Shown here in pieces: positions 36,694-45,201 of a DNA stretch of 64,000 nt. Made by a program: the position numbers and the translations under genes. This DNA is from JAWLEP01 sp964553045 (GTDB taxonomy: Bacteria > Fermentibacterota > Fermentibacteria > Fermentibacterales > JCC-6). The DNA lies in contig CAZKJG010000007.1 in assembly GCA_964553045.1 (NCBI GenBank), forward strand, positions 69,932 through 133,931, given 5' to 3'. The notes beneath the pieces were generated by a model. That model was not told the DNA's origin. It saw only the letters and a program-made list of their open reading frames with translations, and did no database searches. Positions within the stretch are counted from its first letter, which is position 1. Every line of letters starts with the position of its first letter.

Positions 36694-37190
36694 TTACCGT
36701 CCGGATTCGGAATGGGCGCGGGGATTCTGAATCCCATCCTGATCGCTTTTCAGCAGGCCCCTGAAACGACGCAGGCTCCCGTACTGTCCTTCGTTGCGCG
36801 CCCACCGCCCGACCTCGGCCATATCGACTTCTCTGCGGCGGGCTACCAGAAGCGCCTGCTGAAGGCACTGCTCGTCGCCGAAGTAGAAGTAGCCGGCCAG
36901 TCTGTCCTTGACACATTCCGTGGGAGAGAGCAGCCGCAGCAGCCCTGTAGCTTCCGCCCTCTCCTCCACGCTGCTCTGGCGGAATACTGCAGGCCAGCAG
37001 CCACTCTGGCCAAAGCAGCTCCACATGCGCACCCTGCCAGGTGTCTTGACTGCCGGCAACCATTCCGCCGATTCTCCGGCCCAGGGCCTCAGTGTCAGGC
37101 ACGCGGCCGGAGACAGGACCCCCCGAAGCCCAGATCAGCCCGCCCTCAAACCTTGCTGCGCCCTTCGGGCAGAGGTATTCTTTTCTCCTC
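36694..37190 (-). pseudogene. Remnant of a nucleotidyltransferase-like (AbiEii/DUF6036-type) gene
   Basis: A frame ending at 36694 encodes LRLLSPTECVKDRLAGYF, then QCLQQALLVARRREVD and VGRWARNEGQ. This matches from memory the C-terminal signature of small nucleotidyltransferase-like proteins often paired with HTH or toxin-antitoxin partners (LSPTDCVKDRLAAYYHWND). An upstream piece with the expected GGPVSG pattern lies in another frame (about 37090-37190), so at least one frameshift separates them. No start or N-terminal catalytic motif survives. The rest of 36462-37299 shows nothing else that looks coding. Confidence 0.45.
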
Positions 37191-37299
37191 ATTCGAGCAG
37201 ATGCCGGGCGGCAGAGTATTCTGCTGCAAGACAGCCACAGCAGGTCTACAAACCGCGCCAAAGCGGATTGGAGACGACATTCGACGGACGGGGGCGGGC

Positions 37300-38721
37300 T
37301 TGAGCAGGGTCTGGTGGCTTTTCGGCATCCTTCCGGTGGTGTGCCTGCTGCTGCTGGCCCCTCCCGCCGGGGCGGCCGATGCCGGCGGGGAGGCGGACAG
37401 AACACAGATCTACCTCGTCTTTGGAATAATCGCCCTCACCGCCATCCTGTTCCTCACCGAGGCCATCCCCATAGTGGCCACCGCCATGGTGGTCCCCTCC
37501 CTGCTGGTTCTGCTACGGATCGTGCCCTACAGCGAGGCCTTCTCCGGCTTCGCCGACAAGTGGGTGCTGCTGTTCCTCTTCATGTTCATCATCGGCGACT
37601 CGCTCTTCCAGACGGGTGTGGCCGACAGGATAGGCGCCACCATAGTCAGGTTCGCCTCCGGGGGGGAGACCAGCCTGGTGATACACATCATGCTGGTGGC
37701 CGCGGTGATGTCGGCCTTCCTCAGCAACACCGGCACCGCCGCGTGCCTGCTTCCCATAATCATGGCCATCTCCAAGCAGAGCGGCGTCTCCCTGAAGAAG
37801 CTGCTGATACCCATGGCGTTCGCCACCTCCCTGGGCGGCACCCTCACCCTGATAGGCACCCCGCCCAACGGGATCGTGCAGTCCACCTACGAGAGCATGA
37901 GCGGCAACACCTTCGGCTTCTTCGAGTACTCCAAGGTGGGCATCTTCGTCTTCGTGGGGGGGATGCTCTTCCTGTCCACCTTCGGCAGACGGCTGCTGTC
38001 CGTTGGCAGGGGCCCCGCAGGGGAGGAAGAGGCCCCGGCTGCGGAGGCCGACGCCGAGGAACATCCCAAGCCGAACACCGCAAAGGCCCCCATAGCCATT
38101 ACCGTCTTCCTCCTGGTGGTCTTCTTCATGGCCATGGACCCCATCTGGCAGAGGCTGTTCCCGCCCCTTGCCGACTACTTCGGCATCATCCCCCTCACCG
38201 CCTACGCCGTCCTGGGGGTGGTGGTGCTCATGGCGACCGGTGTCATGACCGCCGAGAATGTATTCGGGGCCGTCAACTGGACCACCATCTTCCTGTTCGC
38301 GGGAATGCTCTCCCTGAAACCCGCCCTGATCAGCACGGGCGCGGCGGACTTCATAGCCAACGGCATGATAGGGGCCACGGAATCCCTCCACCTGAACCCC
38401 AACTACGCCGTGCTGGCCGCCCTGGTACTGGTTTCCGTCATGGTGACGAACTTCATGTCGAACACCGCCACCGCCGCCCTGCTGGCCCCGGTGGCCATGG
38501 AGACCGGCATCCTGCTGGGCTGCGACCCCGCCCCCCTGCTCATGGGCGTGGCCCTGGCCTGCTCGGCCTGCTTCCTCACCCCGGTGGCCACGCCGCCCAA
38601 CACCCTCGTCCTGGGGCCCGGGGGCTACTCCTTCCGCGACTACCTCAGGGCCGGATGGCTGCTGCAGCTCATCGTGGTGGTGATCCTGGTCCTGCTGGTG
38701 CCGGTGTTCTTCCCCTTCTGA
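37300..38721 (+). CDS. SLC13/DASS-family anion transporter
   Basis: 473 residues from TTG 37300, opening into a signal-anchor helix. About twelve membrane segments are seen with the two family hairpins: SNTGTAACLLP with GTPPNGIVQST in the first half, and SNTATAALLAPVA with ATPPNTLVLGPGGY in the second. SNT motifs bind sodium and carboxylate in DASS carriers of di- and tricarboxylates or sulfate. A hydrophilic Ala/Glu-rich linker of about 30 residues separates the halves. The substrate is undetermined. Confidence 0.85.
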   Translation: MSRVWWLFGILPVVCLLLLAPPAGAADAGGEADRTQIYLVFGIIALTAILFLTEAIPIVATAMVVPSLLVLLRIVPYSEAFSGFADKWVLLFLFMFIIGDSLFQTGVADRIGATIVRFASGGETSLVIHIMLVAAVMSAFLSNTGTAACLLPIIMAISKQSGVSLKKLLIPMAFATSLGGTLTLIGTPPNGIVQSTYESMSGNTFGFFEYSKVGIFVFVGGMLFLSTFGRRLLSVGRGPAGEEEAPAAEADAEEHPKPNTAKAPIAITVFLLVVFFMAMDPIWQRLFPPLADYFGIIPLTAYAVLGVVVLMATGVMTAENVFGAVNWTTIFLFAGMLSLKPALISTGAADFIANGMIGATESLHLNPNYAVLAALVLVSVMVTNFMSNTATAALLAPVAMETGILLGCDPAPLLMGVALACSACFLTPVATPPNTLVLGPGGYSFRDYLRAGWLLQLIVVVILVLLVPVFFPF

Positions 38722-38875
38722 CATCGGGGGTATCCGCCGCACTTGCGGGCCCAAACCGCTCCGACTATCAGTGGTACCTCGGCAGCAGGCACATCTCGGA
38801 AAAGGGCGGTGATGCGGTGAATCACACAAGGCTCGGGGTCCGGGCGCTGCCCGGCCCGATGAGACGTCCCCTCTG

Positions 38876-39676
38876 ATGGGCGCACCGGTGGCGGTGGTGG
38901 CGGGGGCCGCGGGCGGCATAGGCGGGAAGACCGCCGGCCTGCTGCTGAAGGAGGGTTACAGGGTTATAGCCCTGGACATCGACGAGACCCACCTCCCCGG
39001 CGTGGAGCCGGTCGTGCTCGACATTACCGACAGGGCCGCGGTAGGCGGCTTCGTCGAATCCCTCTCCCGCCAGGGCACCCGGGTGGACGCGCTGGTGGTC
39101 AGCGCGGCGGTGCACAACACCCATCCGGTCCGCTTCCTGACCGACGACGTCGTGGACCACGTGCTCGATGTCAACCTGGCCAGCCACATCAAGCTGGTGA
39201 GGGACTTCCTGCCCCTGATCCCCCGGGGGGGAGCCGTGGTGGGAATAAGCTCCATAGCCGCCTGCGTGGGCGTTCCCATGTCCTCGCTCTATTCGGCCTC
39301 CAAGGCCGGCCTGGAGGGGTTCTACGAATCCCTGCGAAACGAGATGCGGCCCAGGGGCATCAGGGTGTCGGTGGTGCACCCCGGCAACGTGAACACCGGC
39401 TTCAACGAGACGGGCAACACCTGGGACCCCTCCGAGGACCGTCCCACGGGCGCCCTCTACGAGAAGGTGGTGAGCCGGATCGACAGCCGCTACGGCATCG
39501 ACCCCGGGGTCGTCGCGCGGACGGTCCTGAAGGTGCTGGGCAAGAAGAGGCCCCGGTTCTGCTACGTGGTGGGCATGAACGCCAGAAAGGCCAACTGGGC
39601 CAGGAAGCTGCTGGGAAGGGACCTGGCCATAAAGCTCATGGGCATGTACTTCGGCTTTACCGGGAAGGGCGAATAG
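38876..39676 (+). CDS. Short-chain dehydrogenase/reductase
   Basis: 266 residues with a Rossmann GAAGGIGG motif near the N-terminus, an NAG-like SAAVHN block, the catalytic SSIAACVGVP segment and YSASK. The cofactor loop (ALDID) favours NAD. The C-terminal extension is basic and partly hydrophobic (WARKLLGRDLAIKLMGMYFG), suggesting membrane association and a lipid-like substrate. It is separated from the upstream transporter by 154 bases. Confidence 0.87.
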   Translation: MGAPVAVVAGAAGGIGGKTAGLLLKEGYRVIALDIDETHLPGVEPVVLDITDRAAVGGFVESLSRQGTRVDALVVSAAVHNTHPVRFLTDDVVDHVLDVNLASHIKLVRDFLPLIPRGGAVVGISSIAACVGVPMSSLYSASKAGLEGFYESLRNEMRPRGIRVSVVHPGNVNTGFNETGNTWDPSEDRPTGALYEKVVSRIDSRYGIDPGVVARTVLKVLGKKRPRFCYVVGMNARKANWARKLLGRDLAIKLMGMYFGFTGKGE

Positions 39677-39700
39677 CCGGAAGGCCGTGCCCGGGCAGCC

Positions 39701-40663
39701 TCAGACCGCCTCCATGGTGGAAGGCGGCTTGGAGGTGATGTTGTAGGTGACGCTGACCACTCCGGGAACTCCCTCCACGATCTCCGCCGCCAGCTTCCGC
39801 AGCGTTGCGAACGGAAGCTCGGTGGGCGTGGCGGTCCTGGCGTCCACGCTCTCCCAGCAGCGGACCTCTATCTGCAGGCCGAAGTCCCTTCGGCCCTCCC
39901 TCATTCCGGTAACCCTGTCCCGGTGCAGCACGGCCATGTACTGAAAGGCGCCGGTGCCCTCCAGCCGGCCCTCCACCAGGGCGGTGGCCTTCCTGACGGT
40001 CTCCACCCTCTCCGGGGTGGCCTCGCCTATCACCCTGGCCGCCAGGGCCGGGCCGGGGAAGGGTATGCGCTGAAAGGCCTTCCGGGGAAGACCCAGGGCC
40101 TCCCCGACCTTCCTTACGCCATCCTTGCGCAACCGGACCAGGGGCTCGATTATGCCGTATCCGAAGGTCTCCTCGGGGTCTATTCCCAGCTGCTCGAAAA
40201 CGTTGTGCTGCCTCTTGATGCCGGCCACGGTCTCGTCTACGTCGGTCAGGATGGTTCCCTGCAGCAGATGGGCGGCGCCGCTTTCCCGCACCAGCCTGCC
40301 GAACACGTCCCTGTAGAAGGTCCGGGTCACCGCCTCCCGCTTCTCCTCGGGGTCGGAGAGGCCGGAGAGCGCGGACAGGAACTCCTCCCTGGCGTCCACC
40401 AGCTCGACGGGAACGCCCAGCCCCTCGAACAGCTCCACCACCCATTCGGGCTCACCCCGCCTCATGAGGCCGTTGTCGATGAAGACGGTCCTCAGACGCC
40501 GGCCGAGAGCCCGGTGCCCCAGCATGGTGACCACCGAGGAGTCAACCCCTCCCGAGAGGGCGTTAATGGCCCTGCCCTCCCCGACCTTTCTGCGTATCTC
40601 CTCTACCTTCCCGTCTGCGAATGCGCGGGCGTCCAGGTCACGGGCGGCTATCTCCTCTGTCAT
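39701..40663 (-). CDS. guaA: GMP synthase ATP-pyrophosphatase subunit (stand-alone)
   Basis: 320 residues from the ATG at 40663. It has the PP-loop ALSGGVDSSVV, the GTILTDVDE block, RIPFPGPALAARV and the C-terminal dimerisation domain ending in TYNITSKPPSTMEAV, all diagnostic of the GuaA synthetase half. The glutamine amidotransferase domain that most bacteria fuse to it is absent, as in archaeal split GMP synthases. A separate amidotransferase subunit must be elsewhere, or the enzyme uses free ammonia. Confidence 0.92.
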   Translation of the reverse strand: MTEEIAARDLDARAFADGKVEEIRRKVGEGRAINALSGGVDSSVVTMLGHRALGRRLRTVFIDNGLMRRGEPEWVVELFEGLGVPVELVDAREEFLSALSGLSDPEEKREAVTRTFYRDVFGRLVRESGAAHLLQGTILTDVDETVAGIKRQHNVFEQLGIDPEETFGYGIIEPLVRLRKDGVRKVGEALGLPRKAFQRIPFPGPALAARVIGEATPERVETVRKATALVEGRLEGTGAFQYMAVLHRDRVTGMREGRRDFGLQIEVRCWESVDARTATPTELPFATLRKLAAEIVEGVPGVVSVTYNITSKPPSTMEAV

Positions 40664-40911
40664 CAGCCTCTCATCCCTTTCCCTGCTGGTCTGCAACTGC
40701 AACCTCCGTCAAGGCCCCCGGCGGACATGGGCCGCCGGCCGGCGCCTGCGGCCGGGAAGATAACGGCAAGCGGGGTCGGGGGCCAGCGTTTCACCTTCGC
40801 TTCGAAAGCGCCGGGCGGCTTCTGTCCCCCGGCAAGGGCTGGCCTTACCCGACAATTCCGGTATTGTATTTGTCTGAATAATCGTCCTACTCCAGCGGTC
40901 GGGAGGCTATC

Positions 40912-41658
40912 GTGGAGCTCGATGAAAGGCAGGCCGAACTGTGCGAGAACAGCAGCTGGGATCTCTCCGACCTCAGCGCGCTGTTCCTCAACTGCACCCT
41001 CAAGCGCTCGCCGAGGCAGTCCCACACCAGGGGGCTGATCGACGTATCCCGTGCGATCATGGAGAAAAACGGCGTCTCGGTGGAGGTCATCAGGGCGGCC
41101 GATCATCACATAGCGACGGGGGTCTACCCCGACATGACCGAGCACGGCTGGGACCGCGACGACTGGCCCGGGATCTATGCGAAGGTGCTCGCGGCGGATA
41201 TCCTCGTTATCGGCTCGCCTATCTGGCTTGGCGTCAGGTCGTCGGTGTGCAGCAAGGTGATAGAGAGGCTCTACTCCAGCTCCGGGGACCTCAACGAAGA
41301 GGGCCAGTACGTCTACTACGGCCGGGCCGGCGGCTGCATCATCACCGGAAACGAGGATGGAGCCAAGCACTGCGCCATGAGCATACTCTACTCGCTGCAG
41401 CACCTGGGCTACGCGATACCGCCGCAGGCCGACGCCGGCTGGATCGGCGAGGTGGGCCCCGGTCCGTCGTATCTCGATCCCGGCTCGGGCGGCCCCGAGA
41501 ACGACTTCACCAACCGCAACACCACCTTCATGACCTGGAACCTGATGCACATGGCCAGGATGCTGAAGGACAGGGGGGGCATTCCGGCCCACGGCAACCA
41601 GCGGTCACTCTGGGAGAGCGGCTGCAGGTTCGACCATCCCAATCCGGAGTACAGGTAG
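40912..41658 (+). CDS. Flavodoxin-like NAD(P)H-dependent FMN reductase family protein
   Basis: 248 residues starting at GTG 40912 (GGGAGG upstream). The N-terminal strand and phosphate loop read LFLNCTLKRSPRQSHT. GSPIWLGVRSSVCSKVIERL and GGCIITGNEDGAKH are the flavin-binding blocks of the NADPH-dependent FMN reductase/WrbA-like family. It precedes the rhodanese gene by 21 bases and is likely its operon partner, possibly as electron donor for a sulfur-transfer or reductive step; that role is inference. Confidence 0.8.
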   Translation: MELDERQAELCENSSWDLSDLSALFLNCTLKRSPRQSHTRGLIDVSRAIMEKNGVSVEVIRAADHHIATGVYPDMTEHGWDRDDWPGIYAKVLAADILVIGSPIWLGVRSSVCSKVIERLYSSSGDLNEEGQYVYYGRAGGCIITGNEDGAKHCAMSILYSLQHLGYAIPPQADAGWIGEVGPGPSYLDPGSGGPENDFTNRNTTFMTWNLMHMARMLKDRGGIPAHGNQRSLWESGCRFDHPNPEYR

Positions 41659-41679
41659 ACCGCACTTGAGGGAGGGGAG

Positions 41680-42975
41680 ATGAGCATGCGCTCCATCACC
41701 GCAGCGGAGCTTGCCCGCAGGCTGGGTGACCCCGGACTGGTGCCGCTGGACGTCCGCGACGTCAACGCCTACAACGGATGGCGCCTTGCCGGCGAGCCGC
41801 GGGGCGGACACGTTCCCGGCGCCAGAAGCCTGCCCGCCGACTGGGTTGGAAAGCCGTTCTGGAGGGACGTGCTGCGCAAGAAGGCCCTGCCCGAAGGAGC
41901 GGAAACCGTCACATACGGCTACGACCCGGGCCGTGCCGAGAGGGTTGCCCGTGCGCTGGCCGACGCGGGGCTCGAAGAGCCCCTGGTCTGCCCTGACTTC
42001 CTTGAAGGATGGGTAGCGGATGAGGCCCTGCCGCTGCAGCGCATGCCGCGGTTCGGCACGCTTGTACATCCCCGCTGGCTGCGGGACGCGATGGAGGGAC
42101 GGCCCCCGGAGGAGCCGCCCGGCGCCTCCCTCGTGGTCTGCCACTCCCACTACCGCAACCCCGACGACTACGCCCGGGGCCACATCCCCGGAGCCGTGGC
42201 CATGAACACCCTCGCCCTGGAGGAGCCGCGGATGTGGAACCGCCGCACCCCCGAGGAGCTGCGAAGAACGCTGCTCGACCACGGGATCACCGCCGACACC
42301 ACGGTGGTCACCTGCGGCCGCTTCTCGCAGCCGGACAACCGCGACCCCTTCCCCGGAAGCAACGCCGGCCAGATAGGGGCCATACGAAGCGCCGTGATAA
42401 TGATGTACGCGGGAGTCAGGGACGTCCGGGTCCTCAACGGCGGTCTCATGGCCTGGGAGGCCTGGGGGCTGCCCGTCTCGAAAGAGGCCGTGGAGCCCGT
42501 GCCCGCCGGCGGGTTCGGCGCGGACATACCCGACCGCCCGAAGCTGATGGTGGACCTTCCGGAGGCCAGGGAGCTTCTGACCGCAGACGACGGCGAGCTG
42601 GTGAGCGTCCGCAGCTGGCGGGAGTTCATAGGAGAGGTCAGCGGCTACAACTACATAGACGTAAGGGGCCGGATCCCGGGTGCCGTCTTCGGGGACTGCG
42701 GCAGCGACGCCTACCACATGGAGAACTTCCGCAACCCCGACCACACCACCCGCGAGTACGGCGAGGTGGAGCGGAGGTGGAAGGACAGCGGAATAACACC
42801 GGACAGGCGCATAGCCTTCTACTGCGGCACGGGCTGGCGGGCCAGCGAGGCCTTCCTCAACGCTTGGCTGCTGGGCTGGGACAACATCGCCGTCTACGAC
42901 GGCGGCTGGATGGAGTGGAGCAGCGACCCGGCGAACCCCATCGCGACCGGCGTGCCGGACGGCGGTGATGACTGA
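41680..42975 (+). CDS. eanB: Multi-domain rhodanese, probable EanB-type ergothioneine synthase
   Basis: 431 residues with three rhodanese-like units. The first has DVRDVNAYNGWRL, the second SHYRNPDDYARGHIPGA, the third YNYIDVRGRIPGAVFGD. A Cys in the catalytic loop of the third unit (AFYCGTGWRASEAF, about residue 382) is the likely persulfide carrier; the middle unit has CGRFSQPD. It overlaps by eight bases an EgtD/EanA-type histidine methyltransferase. This pair is the known anaerobic ergothioneine route of Chlorobium (EanA makes hercynine, EanB replaces the C2-H by sulfur). Assignment rests on architecture plus context. An alternative ATG is at 41686. Confidence 0.72.
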   Translation: MSMRSITAAELARRLGDPGLVPLDVRDVNAYNGWRLAGEPRGGHVPGARSLPADWVGKPFWRDVLRKKALPEGAETVTYGYDPGRAERVARALADAGLEEPLVCPDFLEGWVADEALPLQRMPRFGTLVHPRWLRDAMEGRPPEEPPGASLVVCHSHYRNPDDYARGHIPGAVAMNTLALEEPRMWNRRTPEELRRTLLDHGITADTTVVTCGRFSQPDNRDPFPGSNAGQIGAIRSAVIMMYAGVRDVRVLNGGLMAWEAWGLPVSKEAVEPVPAGGFGADIPDRPKLMVDLPEARELLTADDGELVSVRSWREFIGEVSGYNYIDVRGRIPGAVFGDCGSDAYHMENFRNPDHTTREYGEVERRWKDSGITPDRRIAFYCGTGWRASEAFLNAWLLGWDNIAVYDGGWMEWSSDPANPIATGVPDGGDD

Positions 42976-43954
42976 GCTTCCGCCCGGCGATGTGCCCCTC
43001 TGCGACTACCTCGGCAGGCGGGATCCGTCCGCGGCCGCAAGGGAGATCATCGCCGGACTGCGGGCCGACCCGAGGAGCATTCCCAGCCGGTACTTCTACG
43101 ACGAGAGGGGCTCGCGGCTCTTCGAGGAGATAACCCGACTGCCCGAGTACTACCCCACCAGGACGGAGAAGTCCATCCTGAGGGAGAACGCCTCCCGGCT
43201 GGTGGGCGGAGCCGACGGGCTGACCATCGTCGAGCTGGGCAGCGGGGACTGCTCGAAGGTCTCGATTCTTCTGGATGCCGTGCCCGGGGAATCCCTTGAG
43301 TCCGTGCGCTACATGCCTGTCGATGTCAGCCGTTCGGCGCTGGCCCGGTCGGCGGGGGAGCTTATCCGGTCCTATCCGGGGCTGAGCGTTGTCTGTCTGC
43401 GCGACGACTTCCGCCGCTGCCCCTCCAGGATTCCCGCCGACGGGAAAAGGCTGATCCTCTTCCTCGGGAGCACGATAGGCAACCTGCGAAAGGAAGAGGC
43501 GGCCGGCCTTCTGTCCGCCCTCGCGGGGTCCATGGACACCGGCGACAGGCTGCTGCTGGGGCTGGACATGCTCAAGCAGAGGAGGGTCCTGGAACGGGCC
43601 TACAACGATTCGAAGGGCATAACCGCCCACTTCAACCGAAACATCCTGCGGGTGGCCAACCGGATCGCGAAGACGGACTTCAGGCCGGAGCAGTTCGTCC
43701 ACAGGGCTTTCCTCAACGGGTCGCAGAGCAGCATCGAGATGCACCTCGAGGCCGCCAGGACCCTCAGCGTCGAAAGCCCCCTGCTGGACGGGCCCCTGAG
43801 CCTGAGCACCGGGGAGCGCATACACACCGAGACCTCCCGCAAGTACTCAAGTGACGATATCGGCCTGCTCGCGGGCCGTGCCGGCCTCGCGCTGTCGGCC
43901 GTCTACAGCGACCGGCGGGGCTGGTTCTCGCTGGCCGAGATGGTTCCCGGCTGA
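42968..43954 (+). CDS. eanA: L-histidine N-alpha-methyltransferase (EgtD/EanA family)
   Basis: 328 residues. It has the family N-terminal block IPSRYFYDERGSRLFEEIT, LPEYYPTRTE, the SAM-binding VELGSGDCSKVSILLDA, YMPVDVSRSAL, FLGSTIGNL, LLGLDMLK and the C-terminal IHTETSRKYS that forms the histidine pocket. It trimethylates L-histidine to hercynine. It is translated from within the end of the rhodanese gene. No EgtB sulfoxide synthase is present, which supports the anaerobic EanB route. Confidence 0.92.
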   Translation: MTELPPGDVPLCDYLGRRDPSAAAREIIAGLRADPRSIPSRYFYDERGSRLFEEITRLPEYYPTRTEKSILRENASRLVGGADGLTIVELGSGDCSKVSILLDAVPGESLESVRYMPVDVSRSALARSAGELIRSYPGLSVVCLRDDFRRCPSRIPADGKRLILFLGSTIGNLRKEEAAGLLSALAGSMDTGDRLLLGLDMLKQRRVLERAYNDSKGITAHFNRNILRVANRIAKTDFRPEQFVHRAFLNGSQSSIEMHLEAARTLSVESPLLDGPLSLSTGERIHTETSRKYSSDDIGLLAGRAGLALSAVYSDRRGWFSLAEMVPG

Positions 43955-44110
43955 CCATCCTGCCCCGGCCGCCTGCATACCCGGACCCGAAGGGCGTCAT
44001 GGCAACGGGTACGCCTGCCACCCGCCTCGCACGATCGCCCCGGGTCTCGTATTGATCCGGTTGCTGAACCGTTTTGCGGCATCGGCTGGAAATACACACG
44101 GGCGCATCGG

Positions 44111-44140
44111 TTGACAATATCCCTACCCACGCAATAGGGT
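44111..44140 (+). promoter_or_regulatory. Candidate promoter of the methyltransferase/BCR-type operon
   Basis: A consensus -35 box (TTGACA, 44111-44116) is followed 18 bases later by TAGGGT (44135-44140) in an AT-rich stretch that contrasts with the local GC content. A strong ribosome-binding site and short ORF begin 26 bases further on. The -10 match is imperfect. Confidence 0.4.
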
Positions 44141-44178
44141 TTATTTTTGACAAACCGAAGGAACTAGGAGGAGGACCG

Positions 44179-44211
44179 ATGAGGCTGACGCTTCGTATGC
44201 TCCAGACCTGA
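44179..44211 (+). CDS. Ten-residue leader peptide
   Basis: A very strong Shine-Dalgarno (AGGAGGAGG, 44166-44174) precedes an ATG that opens an ORF of only ten codons, MRLTLRMLQT, ending in TGA. A set of mutually exclusive GC hairpins starts one base after its stop. This arrangement is that of a translational attenuator or ribosome-arrest leader. The peptide has no run of a single amino acid that would name the signal. Confidence 0.5.
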   Translation: MRLTLRMLQT

Positions 44212-44373
44212 GGGCCCGTGCTCGGGCCCGGTCCGGGCCCGATCGGAAGCGGATCCCAGGTCCTCGGCACCCCGCCGGTCTAGAGTCCGGCACCTTCCGC
44301 GGCACCCGCCGCGGAAACCCTCTGCTGCAGGTTCGGGATCCCGCCCCGGAACCCGCGCACCGCACCGGTGCGC
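44212..44373 (+). promoter_or_regulatory. Structured leader with alternative hairpins
   Basis: Hairpin A pairs 44212-44218 with 44223-44229 (7 bp, loop TGCT). Hairpin B pairs the same 44223-44229 segment with 44235-44241 (7 bp), so A and B exclude each other. Two further perfect stems follow: 44295-44302 with 44309-44316 (8 bp) and 44355-44361 with 44367-44373 (7 bp). The last ends about ten bases before the ribosome-binding site of the methyltransferase gene. No known riboswitch consensus was recognised. Confidence 0.5.
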
Positions 44374-44396
44374 CAAAACGCAACGGAGGAGAAAAG

Positions 44397-45200
44397 ATGC
44401 GAGCTAAGACCGACAAGACTCTGGCCGACGTGCAGCAGGTCTACAGCGGCCCTGAGGGCATCCTGTGGGAGATGCTCATGGGTGAGCAGATCCACGTGGG
44501 CGGCGCGAAGAGTACGGAAGAACTGGCGGAGTTGGCCGGCATACGCAAGGGCCAGAAGGTGCTGGACCTGTGCAGCGCCCTGGGGGCGGGGCTGCGCTTC
44601 CTGGTCCGCGGCTACGGAGTGGAGGGGTACGGCCTGGAAGGAACCGGGCACATGGTCGAGGAGGCTCGCCGCCGCACCGAGGCCGACGGCCTGGCCGACC
44701 GCATCGAACAGAGGCTGGGCAACGTGCAGGAGATCCCCTGGGAAGACGGCACCTTCGACGTGGTGTGGGGCGAGGACGCCTGGTGCTACGTGGAGGACAA
44801 GCCGGCCATGATCACCGAGGCGGCCAGGGTACTGAAGCCCGGCGGCACCATTGCTTTCACCGACTGGACAGAGGGACCCGGGGGCCTGCCGGAGGACGAC
44901 GGCCTGCGGATCTGCAACTTCATGAAGTTCCCCTACGTGGAATCCCGCCACGGATGGGAGAAGCTGCTGGCCGACAACGGATTCGAGCTGGAGGTCTCCG
45001 AGGACCTCACCGAGGACTTCGCCGACTGGGTTGACTACTACATCCGCACGGTGGGCCAGCAGAAGACCTTCGACGCGCTGCGAATAATCGGCTGGGATAT
45101 GGACCTCTTCGGGGCCATGGCCGCGGAGATGGCCTTCATGGCCGAGAAGGCCCACGAGGGGGCATTCGGCCGCAGTCGCCTGGTTGCCCGGAAGCGCTGA
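44397..45200 (+). CDS. SAM-dependent methyltransferase
   Basis: 267 residues. The N-terminal helix region (VYSGPEGILWEMLMGEQIHVGG) resembles glycine/sarcosine/dimethylglycine N-methyltransferases. The SAM fold follows with VLDLCSALGAGLRFL, a GYGLEGTGHMVEEA acidic loop, VWGEDAWCYV and a VLKPGGTIAFTDW block. Residues after 160 carry a helical cap. GGAGGAG lies upstream. It is followed one base after its stop by the first reductase-like gene. Substrate unknown; a small amine or amino acid derivative would fit the family. Confidence 0.8.
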   Translation: MRAKTDKTLADVQQVYSGPEGILWEMLMGEQIHVGGAKSTEELAELAGIRKGQKVLDLCSALGAGLRFLVRGYGVEGYGLEGTGHMVEEARRRTEADGLADRIEQRLGNVQEIPWEDGTFDVVWGEDAWCYVEDKPAMITEAARVLKPGGTIAFTDWTEGPGGLPEDDGLRICNFMKFPYVESRHGWEKLLADNGFELEVSEDLTEDFADWVDYYIRTVGQQKTFDALRIIGWDMDLFGAMAAEMAFMAEKAHEGAFGRSRLVARKR

Positions 45201-45201
45201 C

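Noticed and set aside
36455..37405. A 316-codon minus-strand frame between the protease and the transporter
   Set aside because: Only a short portion resembles a protein family and the best match is in another frame, so it was called a remnant instead.
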